This document shows positions 46,901 to 56,219 of a DNA stretch of 64,000 nt, in pieces. The stretch lies in assembly GCA_949288585.1 (NCBI GenBank), contig CASEKR010000005.1:1-64000 (forward strand), read 5' to 3'. The notes under the pieces were generated by a model. The model had not been told where the DNA came from, ran no database searches, and worked only from the letters and a program-made list of their open reading frames with translations. Origin of the DNA: an uncultured Bacteroides sp. Its GTDB lineage: Bacteria > Bacteroidota > Bacteroidia > Bacteroidales > Bacteroidaceae. Position 1 is the stretch's first letter. The number at the start of each line of letters is the position of its first letter. A program made the position numbers and the translations under genes.

Positions 46901-48370
46901 TTATTCGTTGGCATCTGCGGCGGGCGTGTCCCAGTTGTCTTCGGCACCTTCGAGGGCAATCTTACGCAGGCGGTGATTCATGATGTCGCCGATGTAGAAA
47001 GCCTTGTTCTGTTCATCGTAAGCAATGCCGCCTGGCTGGTCGAAGCGGGCGGTAGAACGCAAGGGACCGTCGATGAAGCCGTACTTGTCTCCATTCAAAG
47101 ATTCGCTACCGCGTCCGGCAAAGGTGCTGACAATGCCCTGGGGCGTAAGCGTGCGTATGCAGTGGTTGTCGCGGTCGGTAAAATAGAAGTCGTAGACGTC
47201 TTCTGCTCCGGCGGCCACATAATCTTCGTTCTTGACAAAAACGCCCTGGGTCGGCTTAGCCAAACGAGCCGTGGGACCTACGCCATCGGCCCAGCCGGCC
47301 TGGCCAACCGCGCCGCATATCAAGTAAGGGGTTCCGAAGCGTTTCGTCTCATGATTGTAGTTCATGCGCATGATGTAATGCTGGTTGACCACAATGATGT
47401 AGGCGTAATCCCCGCTGGGGTGCATGGCCATGTTGAACTCCCATCCATTGTCCTGGATGGTGAAAAGCCAATCGCGGTGGTTCATGCAAGCGTCCACGCC
47501 CACCCCCCATTGACGGTAGTCGAAGCGGTAGACGTCGCCCTTGGTAAAGCTGTTGTAATAAAGTTCGCCATTGATAGGATGCACGAAAGCACCGTTGCAC
47601 TGTTTCCCGGCACTCATGATTTGGGGGTTCTTAAAGTTGCCCGCACGGGTCACAAAGACGCTGCTGGTCACGGTACGGTCGTCGGAATCGCCGCCTCCAT
47701 CGTCGATGGCGATAATCATCGTATCGCCGCTCAGGGTCCAGTCGATGGAGCGCATACGGTTCTTGCCGATATCAGCGGTGGTGACCCCGGTAGTAATGGT
47801 GCGGTTCTTGAGGTCGAAATAACGCACAGGGTTGCCATTGTCTTGCGACATGTAGAGCATGTGCGGATTCTTGGGGTCGAAAGACAAGAACGTAGGTTCC
47901 TGCAAGCCGTAGTTATTGGCAAAGGAGTCGTCAAAACTGCCGTCCGCGATGTCGTAACGCCCATCGTCGGCCCGGCCGCCATAGACGGTGGTCACGACCA
48001 TCTCGCGGGTGTATTCGAACTTGTCGGCGGCCGTCACTTCCTGGTCGCCCACCTTGACGGTGATGGTCCCTTCGTATGACTGCGAGGGCACGAGGCAGTA
48101 GATGTTGTTGTTGTTACAGCTAATCACCACGGCTTCCAAGCCGCCGATGGTGACAGTCACTTGTTCCGGGTCAGTACCAAAGTTGCTGCCCATAATCACC
48201 AGTTGGGTGTTCACGGTACCAGAAGTAGGCGTAAAGCTGCTCACTTCAATCGGTTTCGAGGGGTCGTAGCTTTGGGAAGCGCCCTCTTCGTCGTCCTTGC
48301 AACTGCCCACGCTGAGCGCCAGGGTGAGCGGAAGCATCCACATGAATAATCGGAGTACATTCTTCGTCAT
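46901..48370 (-). CDS. Lipoprotein with IPT/TIG and NHL-type repeats
   Basis: A 489-residue lipoprotein (lipobox LSVGSC). Residues about 35-115 form an IPT/TIG Ig-like domain (VSSFTPTSGTVNTQLVIMGSNFG); the rest is a beta-propeller of NHL-type repeats (KFGTPYLICGAVGQAGWADGV; TPQGIVSTFAGRGSESL; GGIAYDEQNKAFYIGDIMNHRLRKI). Such lipoproteins are common in utilisation loci and are thought to bind glycans at the cell surface. It is the first gene of the SusC/SusD operon, an arrangement different from the usual SusC-first order. Confidence 0.85.
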   Translation of the reverse strand: MTKNVLRLFMWMLPLTLALSVGSCKDDEEGASQSYDPSKPIEVSSFTPTSGTVNTQLVIMGSNFGTDPEQVTVTIGGLEAVVISCNNNNIYCLVPSQSYEGTITVKVGDQEVTAADKFEYTREMVVTTVYGGRADDGRYDIADGSFDDSFANNYGLQEPTFLSFDPKNPHMLYMSQDNGNPVRYFDLKNRTITTGVTTADIGKNRMRSIDWTLSGDTMIIAIDDGGGDSDDRTVTSSVFVTRAGNFKNPQIMSAGKQCNGAFVHPINGELYYNSFTKGDVYRFDYRQWGVGVDACMNHRDWLFTIQDNGWEFNMAMHPSGDYAYIIVVNQHYIMRMNYNHETKRFGTPYLICGAVGQAGWADGVGPTARLAKPTQGVFVKNEDYVAAGAEDVYDFYFTDRDNHCIRTLTPQGIVSTFAGRGSESLNGDKYGFIDGPLRSTARFDQPGGIAYDEQNKAFYIGDIMNHRLRKIALEGAEDNWDTPAADANE

Positions 48371-48487
48371 GTTTCTCACTTTAAAATGGTTAATCAATAT
48401 AGGTAATTAAATCTCTGTCCTATCAGGTAGCTTTTCTCGCTTAAGAGACATAGGTCTTATTTCATTCGCTTTATAATACTCGAAACC

Positions 48488-48513
48488 GCTGGACAAAGTA
48501 AAACATTGTCCGG
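48488..48513. promoter_or_regulatory. Inverted repeat upstream of the SusC operon (candidate operator)
   Basis: GGACAA (48491-48496) and TTGTCC (48506-48511) flank nine bases, with a near-consensus -7 (TTACTTTG on the minus strand) inside. A plausible site for the HTCS AraC-type output domain; purely a sequence guess. Confidence 0.35.
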
Positions 48514-48550
48514 CCAAAAAATAAAAATTTCTGTTTAAAAGCAATTCTAA

Positions 48551-48768
48551 GGAAGAGGGTGTGCCAAGGCGTACAGCAGGCGCGGGAGATGGCTCCCGAA
48601 AGGTGCCAGTCAATTTTCCGGACTGGCACCTTTGGTTTCCGCCAGGGAAACCTTTAGTTCCAGGCTGGGAAACAATTGGTTTCCGCCGGGGAAACCTTTG
48701 GTTCCCATGCGGGAAACCCCAAGGCTCCCCGCCATGAAGCCGATGCCCGTCTTCACACGCCCTCTTCC
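48551..48768. repeat. Palindrome array, GGTTTCC/GGAAACC type, with terminal inverted repeats
   Basis: GGAAGAGGGTGTG at 48551-48563 and its near-complement CACACGCCCTCTTCC at 48754-48768 bound the block. Inside lie an 11-bp hairpin (AGGTGCCAGTC/GACTGGCACCT, about 48601-48631) and three to four copies of GGTTTCC...GGAAACC palindromes with variable loops. It fills most of the 48371-48803 gap between the IPT/NHL gene and the DUF4965-type gene. Confidence 0.65.
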
Positions 48769-48803
48769 TGCACTATTTCATCAAAAGTCCATGAAAGCAG
48801 TCA

Positions 48804-51314
48804 TTACTTGTCCTGTACCTTCTGCATCAGCACTTGCATCCAGTAACCGCCGATGACGGAACGGGCGCGGAAGCCGACCCATTCGCCGCTGTCGGTGTGG
48901 TGCCAGTCGCTCAGGGGCACGCGGGAAACCGTCTCATCCACATACTTGTAGAGCGGGTCGACGAACTTCTGGAAGGTCTCCAGGTCGTCGCTCATGGCGG
49001 CCGTCCACATAATCCAGTCGGACTTGGTGTATTCCTTGCGGCTGTCGAGCGGCAGGCCGTAGGGGTTCTGCTTGGTCAGGTAGTACTTCATTTCCTTGCC
49101 GATGACGTCGTTGGGGAAGAGGTTGAGGCCCCACATCTTGTCCCAGATGATGTTGTACTTCTGGCTCCAGGTATTGGGACGGTCGAAGGCCAGGCGGTAG
49201 TGGTCGCCTTCGCGGGCGTCCTGCTCCCACTTCACAGCCATTTCCTTGGCCTTGGCGGCATACTTGTCGGCCACGTCGTCCATGCCCAGCATACGGGCCA
49301 TCTCTGCGTAGCCGGCCACACCCATGATGGCTTTGATGGAGAGGTTGGCGTTGTGCGCCCAGTGTCCGGCGAAGTCGTCGGTGCAAAGCTGGTTGGCGGG
49401 GTCTTGGCCGTTCTCAGCCAGGTAGTTGGTCCAGATGGTCAGCAAATCCCAGTAACGCTTGGCGTAGTCGGCATTTCCTTCGATTTTCGAGATGGCAGCC
49501 GCCAGGATAACCATGTTTCCGCCTTCTTCAATCGGCATGTCGCCTCCATACACCTGGCCGTTGGCAATGGGATACGTACCCAGGTCGTGGGCGGGGAAAG
49601 GCTTGTTCCAGCGGCCCGAGGCGCTGTATTCGAAGATACTGGTCATCATGGCCTTCTGGAGGTCAGGATTGTAGCAGAGGAAGAGCGGTGCCGACGGATA
49701 GGTCAGGTCGACCGTGTTGACGCAACCGTTACTGTTGTTCTCTTTGGAGAAGAAAAGGAGGTTGCCGTTCTCGTCCTCGAACAGCTTGTGGGCGGCGATG
49801 ACCTGGCGGTAGGCTACGGCGCAGATTTCAGCATACTTCTGGCCGCCGGCGCGCTGGGCGTCGTCCATAATCATGCGGTCCCAGTCGCGGCAACGCTGCA
49901 TGACGCTCTCGTAGTTATCCCTTGCACGCTCGAAGGCGTCGAAGATAGTCACCTCGCCCCCGTGTTTCCAGTAAGCCATGCGGCGTTGGAACATGTACTC
50001 CAAGGCATACACATCGTCGTAACCCAGCATCAGATAGCCGCTGTTGCCCTGCGCGTCCACCTTGCCCAGGTTGTCCGCATAGGCCATGGCGGGCATGTAC
50101 TTCGGATTGCGCGTCACCACCTTGTTCTCGCCCTGCGGCAGGCGGCCTTCGTTGGCAAAGACGGCTTTCGTGCGGTTGTAGTCACCCAGGCAGACATCCG
50201 AGTTACGGCCGGCGCCCGTCAGGTAGAGGTATCCCCAATCTATGCAAATCAAGTCGCCACGGCGTTCCGCATAGGGTTGGTTGATGGAGCCGGCAGTCAC
50301 ATAATCCAGCCCGCCCTCGCTCAGCGTCTTGGCAATGGTGGGTTGCGACAGTTCGTTGATGGTCAGCTGGGGAGTCGTCTCGAAGTACACCTGCACATCA
50401 TGCTGCTTCTTGTCGAGGGAGCGTGCCTGGTAGGAGATGTAGTTAATCGGCGTAGACATCAGGTCGAGGTCGTCCATCAGCGCGGGAGCCGTAAAGACCA
50501 CGTCGAGTTCCACCGGGCCACAGGCGAAGGTGTAATAAGTAGAAGTAGGCAATACATAAACAGACTTCTGCTCAGCCGTCTTTTCGTAGGCAACGGCCTG
50601 GGTGTTGGGCACGAAGATGCCGAAGTCCACGTATGCCCCGCCCGTAGTGTTGTGGCAATGGGCGGCGATGACATTCTTGCCCTTGCGCAGTTTCTTGAGG
50701 GCCTGGTCGGTGAGTTTCAGGCGCACGTTGTTGTTCCAGCAATAATCGGTAGCCACCAGTTTCTCGCCGTTCAGATAGAGTTCGAACACGTCGTCGTGAG
50801 AATACTGCAACCAAACATCGCCTTTGGGAAGCTGGTCGAGGTTGAACTCGCGGCGTACCCAGATGTCATCGGTCTTCCACTCCGTGCCGATAGACTGCTG
50901 GTCGAGCGTGCCGAAAGCGCCTTTTCCGCGCTTCCAGGCGGCATCGTCATACTCGGCATCCATCCAACGTCCTTCGGGCAGTTGGAAGGTGTAAGCGCCT
51001 TCCCAGGCTTCCATGCTCGCCATGGGCAGAAGAGCTTCGTGGTTGACCTTGCCCATGAAGCGGTAAACAGTACCGTCCACGCGCACGGCTCCTACCAAAG
51101 GATACTCGGTGTTGGTCCAGTGCGTGGTGGCTCCTTCATACAGTTTGTCGTAGGGAGACCAGATAGAGAAATAAGGATCGGAAGTGATGAGGGGCACGGA
51201 AGGCGCTCTCAACTCCGTCTGCACAACCGGTGTGAACAGGTTGTCGGCTTGTGCTTGCGTCTGACACAGCACGCCTGCGGCCATCAAGGCCAGGATGAAG
51301 TTTGTTCTTTTCAT
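48804..51314 (-). CDS. DUF4964/DUF5127/DUF4965/DUF1793-type exported enzyme (glutaminase-A-like)
   Basis: An 836-residue exported protein (signal peptide ending QTQAQ). Order: DUF4964 start (SVPLITSDPYFSIWSPYDKLYEG), an inserted sugar-binding-like beta-sandwich at about residues 105-245 (YDDAAWKRGKGAFGT...FELYLNGEKLVA), then DUF5127, DUF4965 (WDRMIMDDAQRAGGQKYAEICAVAYRQVIAAHKLF) and DUF1793 with ASGRWNKPFPAHDLGTYP and an (alpha/alpha)6-type fold. Relatives in fungi are called glutaminase A; in Bacteroides loci they look like glycoside hydrolases of unknown activity. It stands alone on the minus strand between the SusC operon and GH43. Confidence 0.85.
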   Translation of the reverse strand: MKRTNFILALMAAGVLCQTQAQADNLFTPVVQTELRAPSVPLITSDPYFSIWSPYDKLYEGATTHWTNTEYPLVGAVRVDGTVYRFMGKVNHEALLPMASMEAWEGAYTFQLPEGRWMDAEYDDAAWKRGKGAFGTLDQQSIGTEWKTDDIWVRREFNLDQLPKGDVWLQYSHDDVFELYLNGEKLVATDYCWNNNVRLKLTDQALKKLRKGKNVIAAHCHNTTGGAYVDFGIFVPNTQAVAYEKTAEQKSVYVLPTSTYYTFACGPVELDVVFTAPALMDDLDLMSTPINYISYQARSLDKKQHDVQVYFETTPQLTINELSQPTIAKTLSEGGLDYVTAGSINQPYAERRGDLICIDWGYLYLTGAGRNSDVCLGDYNRTKAVFANEGRLPQGENKVVTRNPKYMPAMAYADNLGKVDAQGNSGYLMLGYDDVYALEYMFQRRMAYWKHGGEVTIFDAFERARDNYESVMQRCRDWDRMIMDDAQRAGGQKYAEICAVAYRQVIAAHKLFEDENGNLLFFSKENNSNGCVNTVDLTYPSAPLFLCYNPDLQKAMMTSIFEYSASGRWNKPFPAHDLGTYPIANGQVYGGDMPIEEGGNMVILAAAISKIEGNADYAKRYWDLLTIWTNYLAENGQDPANQLCTDDFAGHWAHNANLSIKAIMGVAGYAEMARMLGMDDVADKYAAKAKEMAVKWEQDAREGDHYRLAFDRPNTWSQKYNIIWDKMWGLNLFPNDVIGKEMKYYLTKQNPYGLPLDSRKEYTKSDWIMWTAAMSDDLETFQKFVDPLYKYVDETVSRVPLSDWHHTDSGEWVGFRARSVIGGYWMQVLMQKVQDK

Positions 51315-51387
51315 GTTAAAAAGATAAGTATAAAAATTAGTAACCAGTATTGCAGTTTTACGCAAGGCTTCCGCCCCGACTGCACTG

Positions 51388-51395
51388 CAAAAGTA
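51388..51395 (-). promoter_or_regulatory. -7 element for the DUF4965-type gene
   Basis: TACTTTTG on the minus strand matches TAnnTTTG, about 74 bases ahead of the start codon. No -33 box is obvious. Confidence 0.4.
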
Positions 51396-51526
51396 GGGAG
51401 AAAAAGAGGTATGGAAGTAGAAAATCCCGGTCAGAAAGTGTAAAATCCTGGTCAAAATGCGAAGGAAACTCACTCAAATACAGGGGAAAAAGGGAAAAGA
51501 GACAAGAAAGGAGGAAACGAAGCCCT

Positions 51527-52606
51527 TCAGGGACGGCGCAACAAGGTATCCAGCCGGAACGGATGTCCCAGTTGGGGAACGCCTTGTTCATCCAAAGCGA
51601 CATGCTGCAAGCGGGGAGTGCGCGAATCGCGCGTGCCGGGTTCGTCATTCGAAAGGCTGCGCGCATGATAGAGCATCCAGCAATTATCTTCGCCCGCGCC
51701 AGACACCAGGCACATGCCCCCCACGCTGTACACACTGTCGCGCTCGCTCATCATGAACACCGGCTCGGGATGTTTGTGCCACGAAGCCGGGTCAAGCAGG
51801 TCGCTGTCGATGTCGGCCTCCAGCCTGCCCACGCAATAATAAGGAGTCCACGAGCCGCTGGCGCTGTAATAGATATACACCTTGGAACCGGAAACAAAGG
51901 CTTGGGGATTCTCGTTGACATAAACGGGATAGGCCAGACGGCTTCCGTCGGGGCTTACCCATTGCCTCTCCCATACATGCTGGGGGGTACTGATGAGCAC
52001 TCGCCCGCCACTGAGCGACGTCGGACTATCCATAGGAGCAATGTAAATGCCTTGGGTTTCATGCTCGACGCGCTGGTGCATCCATCCGCTCCACAACAAG
52101 TAGCGGCGGCCGCGCACACTGAACGTGGTGGCATGTATGCCCCAATCGTCGGAAAGACGGGCGGCATAGTGGAAATCGCCCTCCATTGGGTCGGGCGAGG
52201 AACTGACAGCCACGTAAAGGCGGTGGTTGTCGCTGTTGCCGTCGTCGGCCGTGTAGTAGATGTACCATTTCCCGTCGATGTAGTGTATTTCGGGCGCCCA
52301 AAGATGGTGGCGGCTGTGGGGAGGGGCAGGCTTATAAACCATCTTGCATTCGGCCTGGCGCAGGCGGCTGAGGTCGTCCGTCTTCCAAATCCACACCTGG
52401 TCTTCGCAGCCCTGCGTATAATAATAGTATCCGTCGTGGAAAAATGCATAAGGCTCGGCTCCGCTGTCAAGCACCGGGTTGCGGTAATAGTGAAGCGTAT
52501 CCGAAGCATCGGCAAGCAACCAAGCCTTCCCCCCTCCCGCGCATGAAGCGGCACACAAGAGGAAAGCAAGCCAAATACACATTATATATATATAAACATT
52601 CTTCAT
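51527..52606 (-). CDS. GH43-family glycoside hydrolase with unusual catalytic residues
   Basis: A 359-residue lipoprotein (lipobox AASC, Cys22), so exposed at the membrane. It has the five-bladed GH43 layout: NPVLDSGAEPYAFFHDGYYYYTQG, WAPEIHYIDGKWYIYYTADDG, WGIHATTFSVRGRRYLLWSGW, YVNENPQAFVSGSKVYIYYSASG, and a closing MLYHARS...TPRLQHV. The family normally cleaves alpha-L-arabinofuranose, beta-xylose or galactofuranose links. The general acid is Glu232. However, the base Asp (usual DPW) is Glu51, and the middle Asp (usual IDGT) is His158, so activity may be altered or lost. Start ATG 52606; a GTG six bases upstream is less likely. It is divergent from the GH127-like operon. Confidence 0.85.
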   Translation of the reverse strand: MKNVYIYIMCIWLAFLLCAASCAGGGKAWLLADASDTLHYYRNPVLDSGAEPYAFFHDGYYYYTQGCEDQVWIWKTDDLSRLRQAECKMVYKPAPPHSRHHLWAPEIHYIDGKWYIYYTADDGNSDNHRLYVAVSSSPDPMEGDFHYAARLSDDWGIHATTFSVRGRRYLLWSGWMHQRVEHETQGIYIAPMDSPTSLSGGRVLISTPQHVWERQWVSPDGSRLAYPVYVNENPQAFVSGSKVYIYYSASGSWTPYYCVGRLEADIDSDLLDPASWHKHPEPVFMMSERDSVYSVGGMCLVSGAGEDNCWMLYHARSLSNDEPGTRDSRTPRLQHVALDEQGVPQLGHPFRLDTLLRRP

Positions 52607-52795
52607 CGGCACCCAAAGGGAAGAAGTTGTACACGGTGCAAAGGAACAACTTTTTTTCGAGCTATCCTATAAAGCAACCGACAAATCCGGGGGAAGAAGC
52701 TGCTTTCCCCGACAAAAAGCCCCAGGAAAAAGACATTTGGTCAGTATTTACTATTTTTTGAATAGGGATTAACACTCCCGCCAGCTTTTTTTTCG

Positions 52796-52803
52796 CAACT
52801 TTG
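52796..52803 (+). promoter_or_regulatory. Possible -7 element for the GH127/GH76/GH92 operon
   Basis: CAACTTTG matches the -7 consensus in 7 of 8 informative-or-free positions, about 60 bases ahead of the ATG. In the same 258-base divergent gap there is a small hairpin (GGGGAA/TTCCCC, near 52688-52710) and AAGTTGT/ACAACTT arms near 52625-52655. Confidence 0.3.
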
Positions 52804-52864
52804 CACAGAAAGAACATGCTTCGGGACACACACTTACACAACCAACATACATTATACCATTATT

Positions 52865-54907
52865 ATGAAGAGGACACTTTTATTTGCTTACTTATTTACA
52901 TTCGCCTTCGCCGCGAAGAGTTTGGCCCAAGGGCAAACCGTACAAGTAGTGGCACGCCCGGGAACTGGCGCGCAAACCGCCGCCCTTTATCCCAACGGAC
53001 GAGAACCCCTGCTGGCCTGCCGCCTACTGAAGTTGCCCGTGGGCAGCATTGAGCCGCACGGCTGGCTGCGTAAGTACTTAGAACTGCAACGCGACGGGCT
53101 GACCGGCCATTTGGGCGAGATAAGCGCCTGGCTGGACAAGAACAACAACGCCTGGCTGACCAACGGCGGAGACCACGGTTGGGAGGAGGTACCTTACTGG
53201 CTGAAGGGCTACGGCGACCTGGCTTACATTCTGGGCGACGAAAAGATGATAGCCGAAGCCAAAACTTGGATAGAAGGAGCCTTCAAGAGCCAGCAGCCGG
53301 ACGGATACTTCGGCCCGATGAACCTGCGCAACGGCAAGCGCGAGCTTTGGGTACAGATGATTATGCTCTGGTGTCTCCAATCATATTATGAATATACGGG
53401 CGACGAGCGCGTCATCGACCTGATGACCCGCTACTTCCACTGGCAACTGACCGTGGCCGACGAGGACCTGCTGAAAGACTATTGGGAAAACAGCCGGGGC
53501 GGGGACAACATGTGGAGCGTCGTCTGGCTGTACAACCGCACGGGCGACCCGGCTCTGCCGGCACTCATCGAAAAGCTGCACCGCAACACCGCCAACTGGA
53601 TGCAGCCCACTTCGCTGCCTAACTGGCACAACGTGAACATCGCGCAGGGATTCCGCGAACCGGCCACTAATTACCTGCTGAGTAAGGATTCCACCCACCT
53701 GCGAGCCTCGTACAACGTCCACCAACTCATCCGACGCACCTTCGGCCAAGTACCCGGAGGCATGTTCGGCGCCGACGAGAACGCACGCATGGGCTACATC
53801 GACCCGCGCCAAGGAGTAGAGACCTGCGGTATGGTTGAGCAAATGGCCTCCGACGAAATCATGCTGGGCATCACCGGCGACCCCTTCTGGGCCGACCACT
53901 GCGAAGAAGTGGCCTTCAACACCTACCCGGCAGCCGTAATGCCCGACTTCCGCGCCCTGCGCTACATCACCGCGCCCAACCACACCGTGAGCGACTCGAA
54001 GAACCACCATCCCAGCATTGACAACACCGGTCCCTTCCTCTCCATGAACCCCTTCAGCAGCCGTTGCTGCCAACACAACCATGCGCAAGGCTGGCCCTAC
54101 TACGCCGAGCACTTAGTGATGGCCACTGCCGATGGCGGCCTGGCCACCGTGCTCTATGCCGCCAGCAAGACACGGGCAAAAGTGGCAGACGGGACAACCG
54201 TGACTCTTACGCAAGAGAGCCATTACCCGTTCGAAGAAACAGTGACGCTACAATTGGCTATGGATAACAACGTAGCCTTCCCCCTCTACCTGCGCATCCC
54301 GGCATGGGCAAAGAATGCCACGGTGAAGGTGAACGGCAAACGCCTGAAAACCGAAGATGCCGCCGGACAATACGTCCGCGTGGAACGCACTTGGCAGGAC
54401 GGCGACATCGTGACGCTGAACTTCCCCATGACATTGCGTCTCCGCACATGGCAAGCAAACCGCCACAGCGTGAGCGTGGACTACGGCCCGCTGACCTTGT
54501 CGCTGAAAATCAAAGAACGCTACGTGCAAAGAGACAGCCGGGAGACGGCTATCGGCGATTCGAAATGGCAGGCCGACGCCGACGCCGATGCCTGGCCAAC
54601 TACCGAGATTTATCCGGATTCTCCTTGGAACTACGCGCTCGTCCTGCCCGAAAAAGATCCCTTGAAGGGGCTGGAAGTGCATTGGAAACCATGGCCGGAA
54701 GACAACTTCCCCTTCACACCGGAGAACGTGCCTTTGGAAGTGAAAGCCACCGGACGCCCCGTCCCCTCCTGGCAACCCGATGAAACCGGCATGTGCAGTG
54801 TCCTGCCCATGGAAGACAGCCCGATGGGAGAAGCCGAAAGCATCACCCTCATTCCCATGGGGGCGGCCCGGTTGCGCATCAGCGCCTTTCCCCACGCCAA
54901 AGAATAA
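52865..54907 (+). CDS. GH127-like beta-L-arabinofuranosidase
   Basis: A 680-residue exported enzyme (signal peptide ending SLAQ) with the GH127/DUF1680 (alpha/alpha)6 fold. Known family members use a zinc-bound cysteine as nucleophile. The corresponding residues are present: Glu319 and Cys321 in VETCGM and the pair Cys401-Cys402 in SSRCCQHN. The C-terminal 150 residues are beta-rich. It should release beta-L-arabinofuranose or a similar furanose, in the periplasm. GH146 or another related family is possible. First gene of a three-gene operon, 36 bases ahead of GH76. Confidence 0.85.
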   Translation: MKRTLLFAYLFTFAFAAKSLAQGQTVQVVARPGTGAQTAALYPNGREPLLACRLLKLPVGSIEPHGWLRKYLELQRDGLTGHLGEISAWLDKNNNAWLTNGGDHGWEEVPYWLKGYGDLAYILGDEKMIAEAKTWIEGAFKSQQPDGYFGPMNLRNGKRELWVQMIMLWCLQSYYEYTGDERVIDLMTRYFHWQLTVADEDLLKDYWENSRGGDNMWSVVWLYNRTGDPALPALIEKLHRNTANWMQPTSLPNWHNVNIAQGFREPATNYLLSKDSTHLRASYNVHQLIRRTFGQVPGGMFGADENARMGYIDPRQGVETCGMVEQMASDEIMLGITGDPFWADHCEEVAFNTYPAAVMPDFRALRYITAPNHTVSDSKNHHPSIDNTGPFLSMNPFSSRCCQHNHAQGWPYYAEHLVMATADGGLATVLYAASKTRAKVADGTTVTLTQESHYPFEETVTLQLAMDNNVAFPLYLRIPAWAKNATVKVNGKRLKTEDAAGQYVRVERTWQDGDIVTLNFPMTLRLRTWQANRHSVSVDYGPLTLSLKIKERYVQRDSRETAIGDSKWQADADADAWPTTEIYPDSPWNYALVLPEKDPLKGLEVHWKPWPEDNFPFTPENVPLEVKATGRPVPSWQPDETGMCSVLPMEDSPMGEAESITLIPMGAARLRISAFPHAKE

Positions 54908-54943
54908 ACAGCATCAACAAACATCACCATTCTTACATAAACA

Positions 54944-56194
54944 ATGAAAATCAAACATCAATTACTCGCCGCCTGCTGCCTGGCTACCTGGCTGGGCACA
55001 GGCATTCCCGCTGCCGCACAGGACAGCTACACAATGAATGACGTCTGGGAAGCCTACGAAGGCTTCAACCGCAACCTGCTCGACACAGACAAACATATCT
55101 ACAAGACCGACACGTCGTTCGAACACGCCGTAGACCGCTGGAACGGCGCCGCCGCCATCTGGTGCCAGCCCATGTACTGGGACATGGCCATGAATGCCTG
55201 GCAACTGGCCGAACGCCTGCACGACAAGAAGCGCGCCAAACAGTATAAGAAACTGAGCCGCCAGATATTCGAAGGAAACAAAGCGCAGTACGTGGGCTTC
55301 GACTTCGACGACAACAACGAGAACACCGGCTGGTTCATCTACGACGACATACAATGGTGGACCATTACCTTGGCCCGCGCCTACCAACTGTGTGGCGACA
55401 AAGAATATCTCCGCCTGTCCGAAGCCAGCTTCAAACGGGTGTGGTACGGCTCCGATCGCGTGGGCGACACCGGTTCCTACGACCCCAAGACAGGAGGCAT
55501 GTTCTGGGCCTGGTATCCCATCCAAAACCCCAAACCCAACAACACCGACGCGGACGGCAAGATGGCCTGCATCAACTTCCCCACCGTCGTAGCGGCCATG
55601 ACGCTCTACAACTGCGTGCCCGACGACCGGAAGCCATCCGACGAAAAGAAACCGTCCTACCAGACCAAGGAACAATACCTCCAGAAAGCGAAGGAAGTCT
55701 ACCGCTGGGGAGAAGAAAACCTGTTTGACAAAGAAACGGGCCGCATTGCCGACAGCAAGCACGGCCACGGCGAACCGGCCTGGAAGATGCACGTCTACAA
55801 CCAAGCCACCTTCATCGGAGGCTCCATCCTGCTATACAAAGCCACCGGTGACCGCCATTACTTGGATAACGCCGTGCTGGCCGCAGACTACACCGTCGGC
55901 CCCATGTCGGAGAAAGACGGGGTGCTTCCCTTCGAGAGCGGCATAGAGCAAGGCATCTACACAGCCATCTTCGCCCAATACATGGCCATGCTGGTGTATG
56001 ACTGCGGCCAAACGCAATACCTCCCCTTCCTGCGCCACACCATCGCCACCGGATGGGCCAACCGCGACAAAGCGCGCGACCTGTGCGGAGGAGACTATGC
56101 CAAGCCTGTGCAGCCGGACGAAGTGGTGGACAGCTATTCCGCCTCGGGCATACCGGCGCTGATGTTGCTCTTCCCACCCAAAGAAAACCGTTGA
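54944..56194 (+). CDS. GH76-family enzyme (alpha-1,6-mannanase type)
   Basis: A 416-residue exported protein (signal peptide ending AAAQ). The (alpha/alpha)6 fold and the acidic pair Asp134-Asp135 in FIYDDIQWWTITLARAYQL fit the GH76 catalytic motif. Other family segments: FNRNLLDTDKHIYKTD, WCQPMYWDMAMNAW and HVYNQATFIGGSILLYKATGD. Known members are endo-alpha-1,6-mannanases acting on yeast mannan backbones; some related ones act on other alpha-1,6-linked chains. It sits between GH127-like and GH92 genes, 25 bases before the latter. Confidence 0.85.
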   Translation: MKIKHQLLAACCLATWLGTGIPAAAQDSYTMNDVWEAYEGFNRNLLDTDKHIYKTDTSFEHAVDRWNGAAAIWCQPMYWDMAMNAWQLAERLHDKKRAKQYKKLSRQIFEGNKAQYVGFDFDDNNENTGWFIYDDIQWWTITLARAYQLCGDKEYLRLSEASFKRVWYGSDRVGDTGSYDPKTGGMFWAWYPIQNPKPNNTDADGKMACINFPTVVAAMTLYNCVPDDRKPSDEKKPSYQTKEQYLQKAKEVYRWGEENLFDKETGRIADSKHGHGEPAWKMHVYNQATFIGGSILLYKATGDRHYLDNAVLAADYTVGPMSEKDGVLPFESGIEQGIYTAIFAQYMAMLVYDCGQTQYLPFLRHTIATGWANRDKARDLCGGDYAKPVQPDEVVDSYSASGIPALMLLFPPKENR

Positions 56195-56219
56195 ACCAAT
56201 TATTAATTACCTTTATAAC

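Noticed and set aside
48834..51443. An 869-codon plus-strand open frame opposite the DUF4965-type gene
   Set aside because: Shadow of a long GC-rich gene; no recognisable domain and no start signals.
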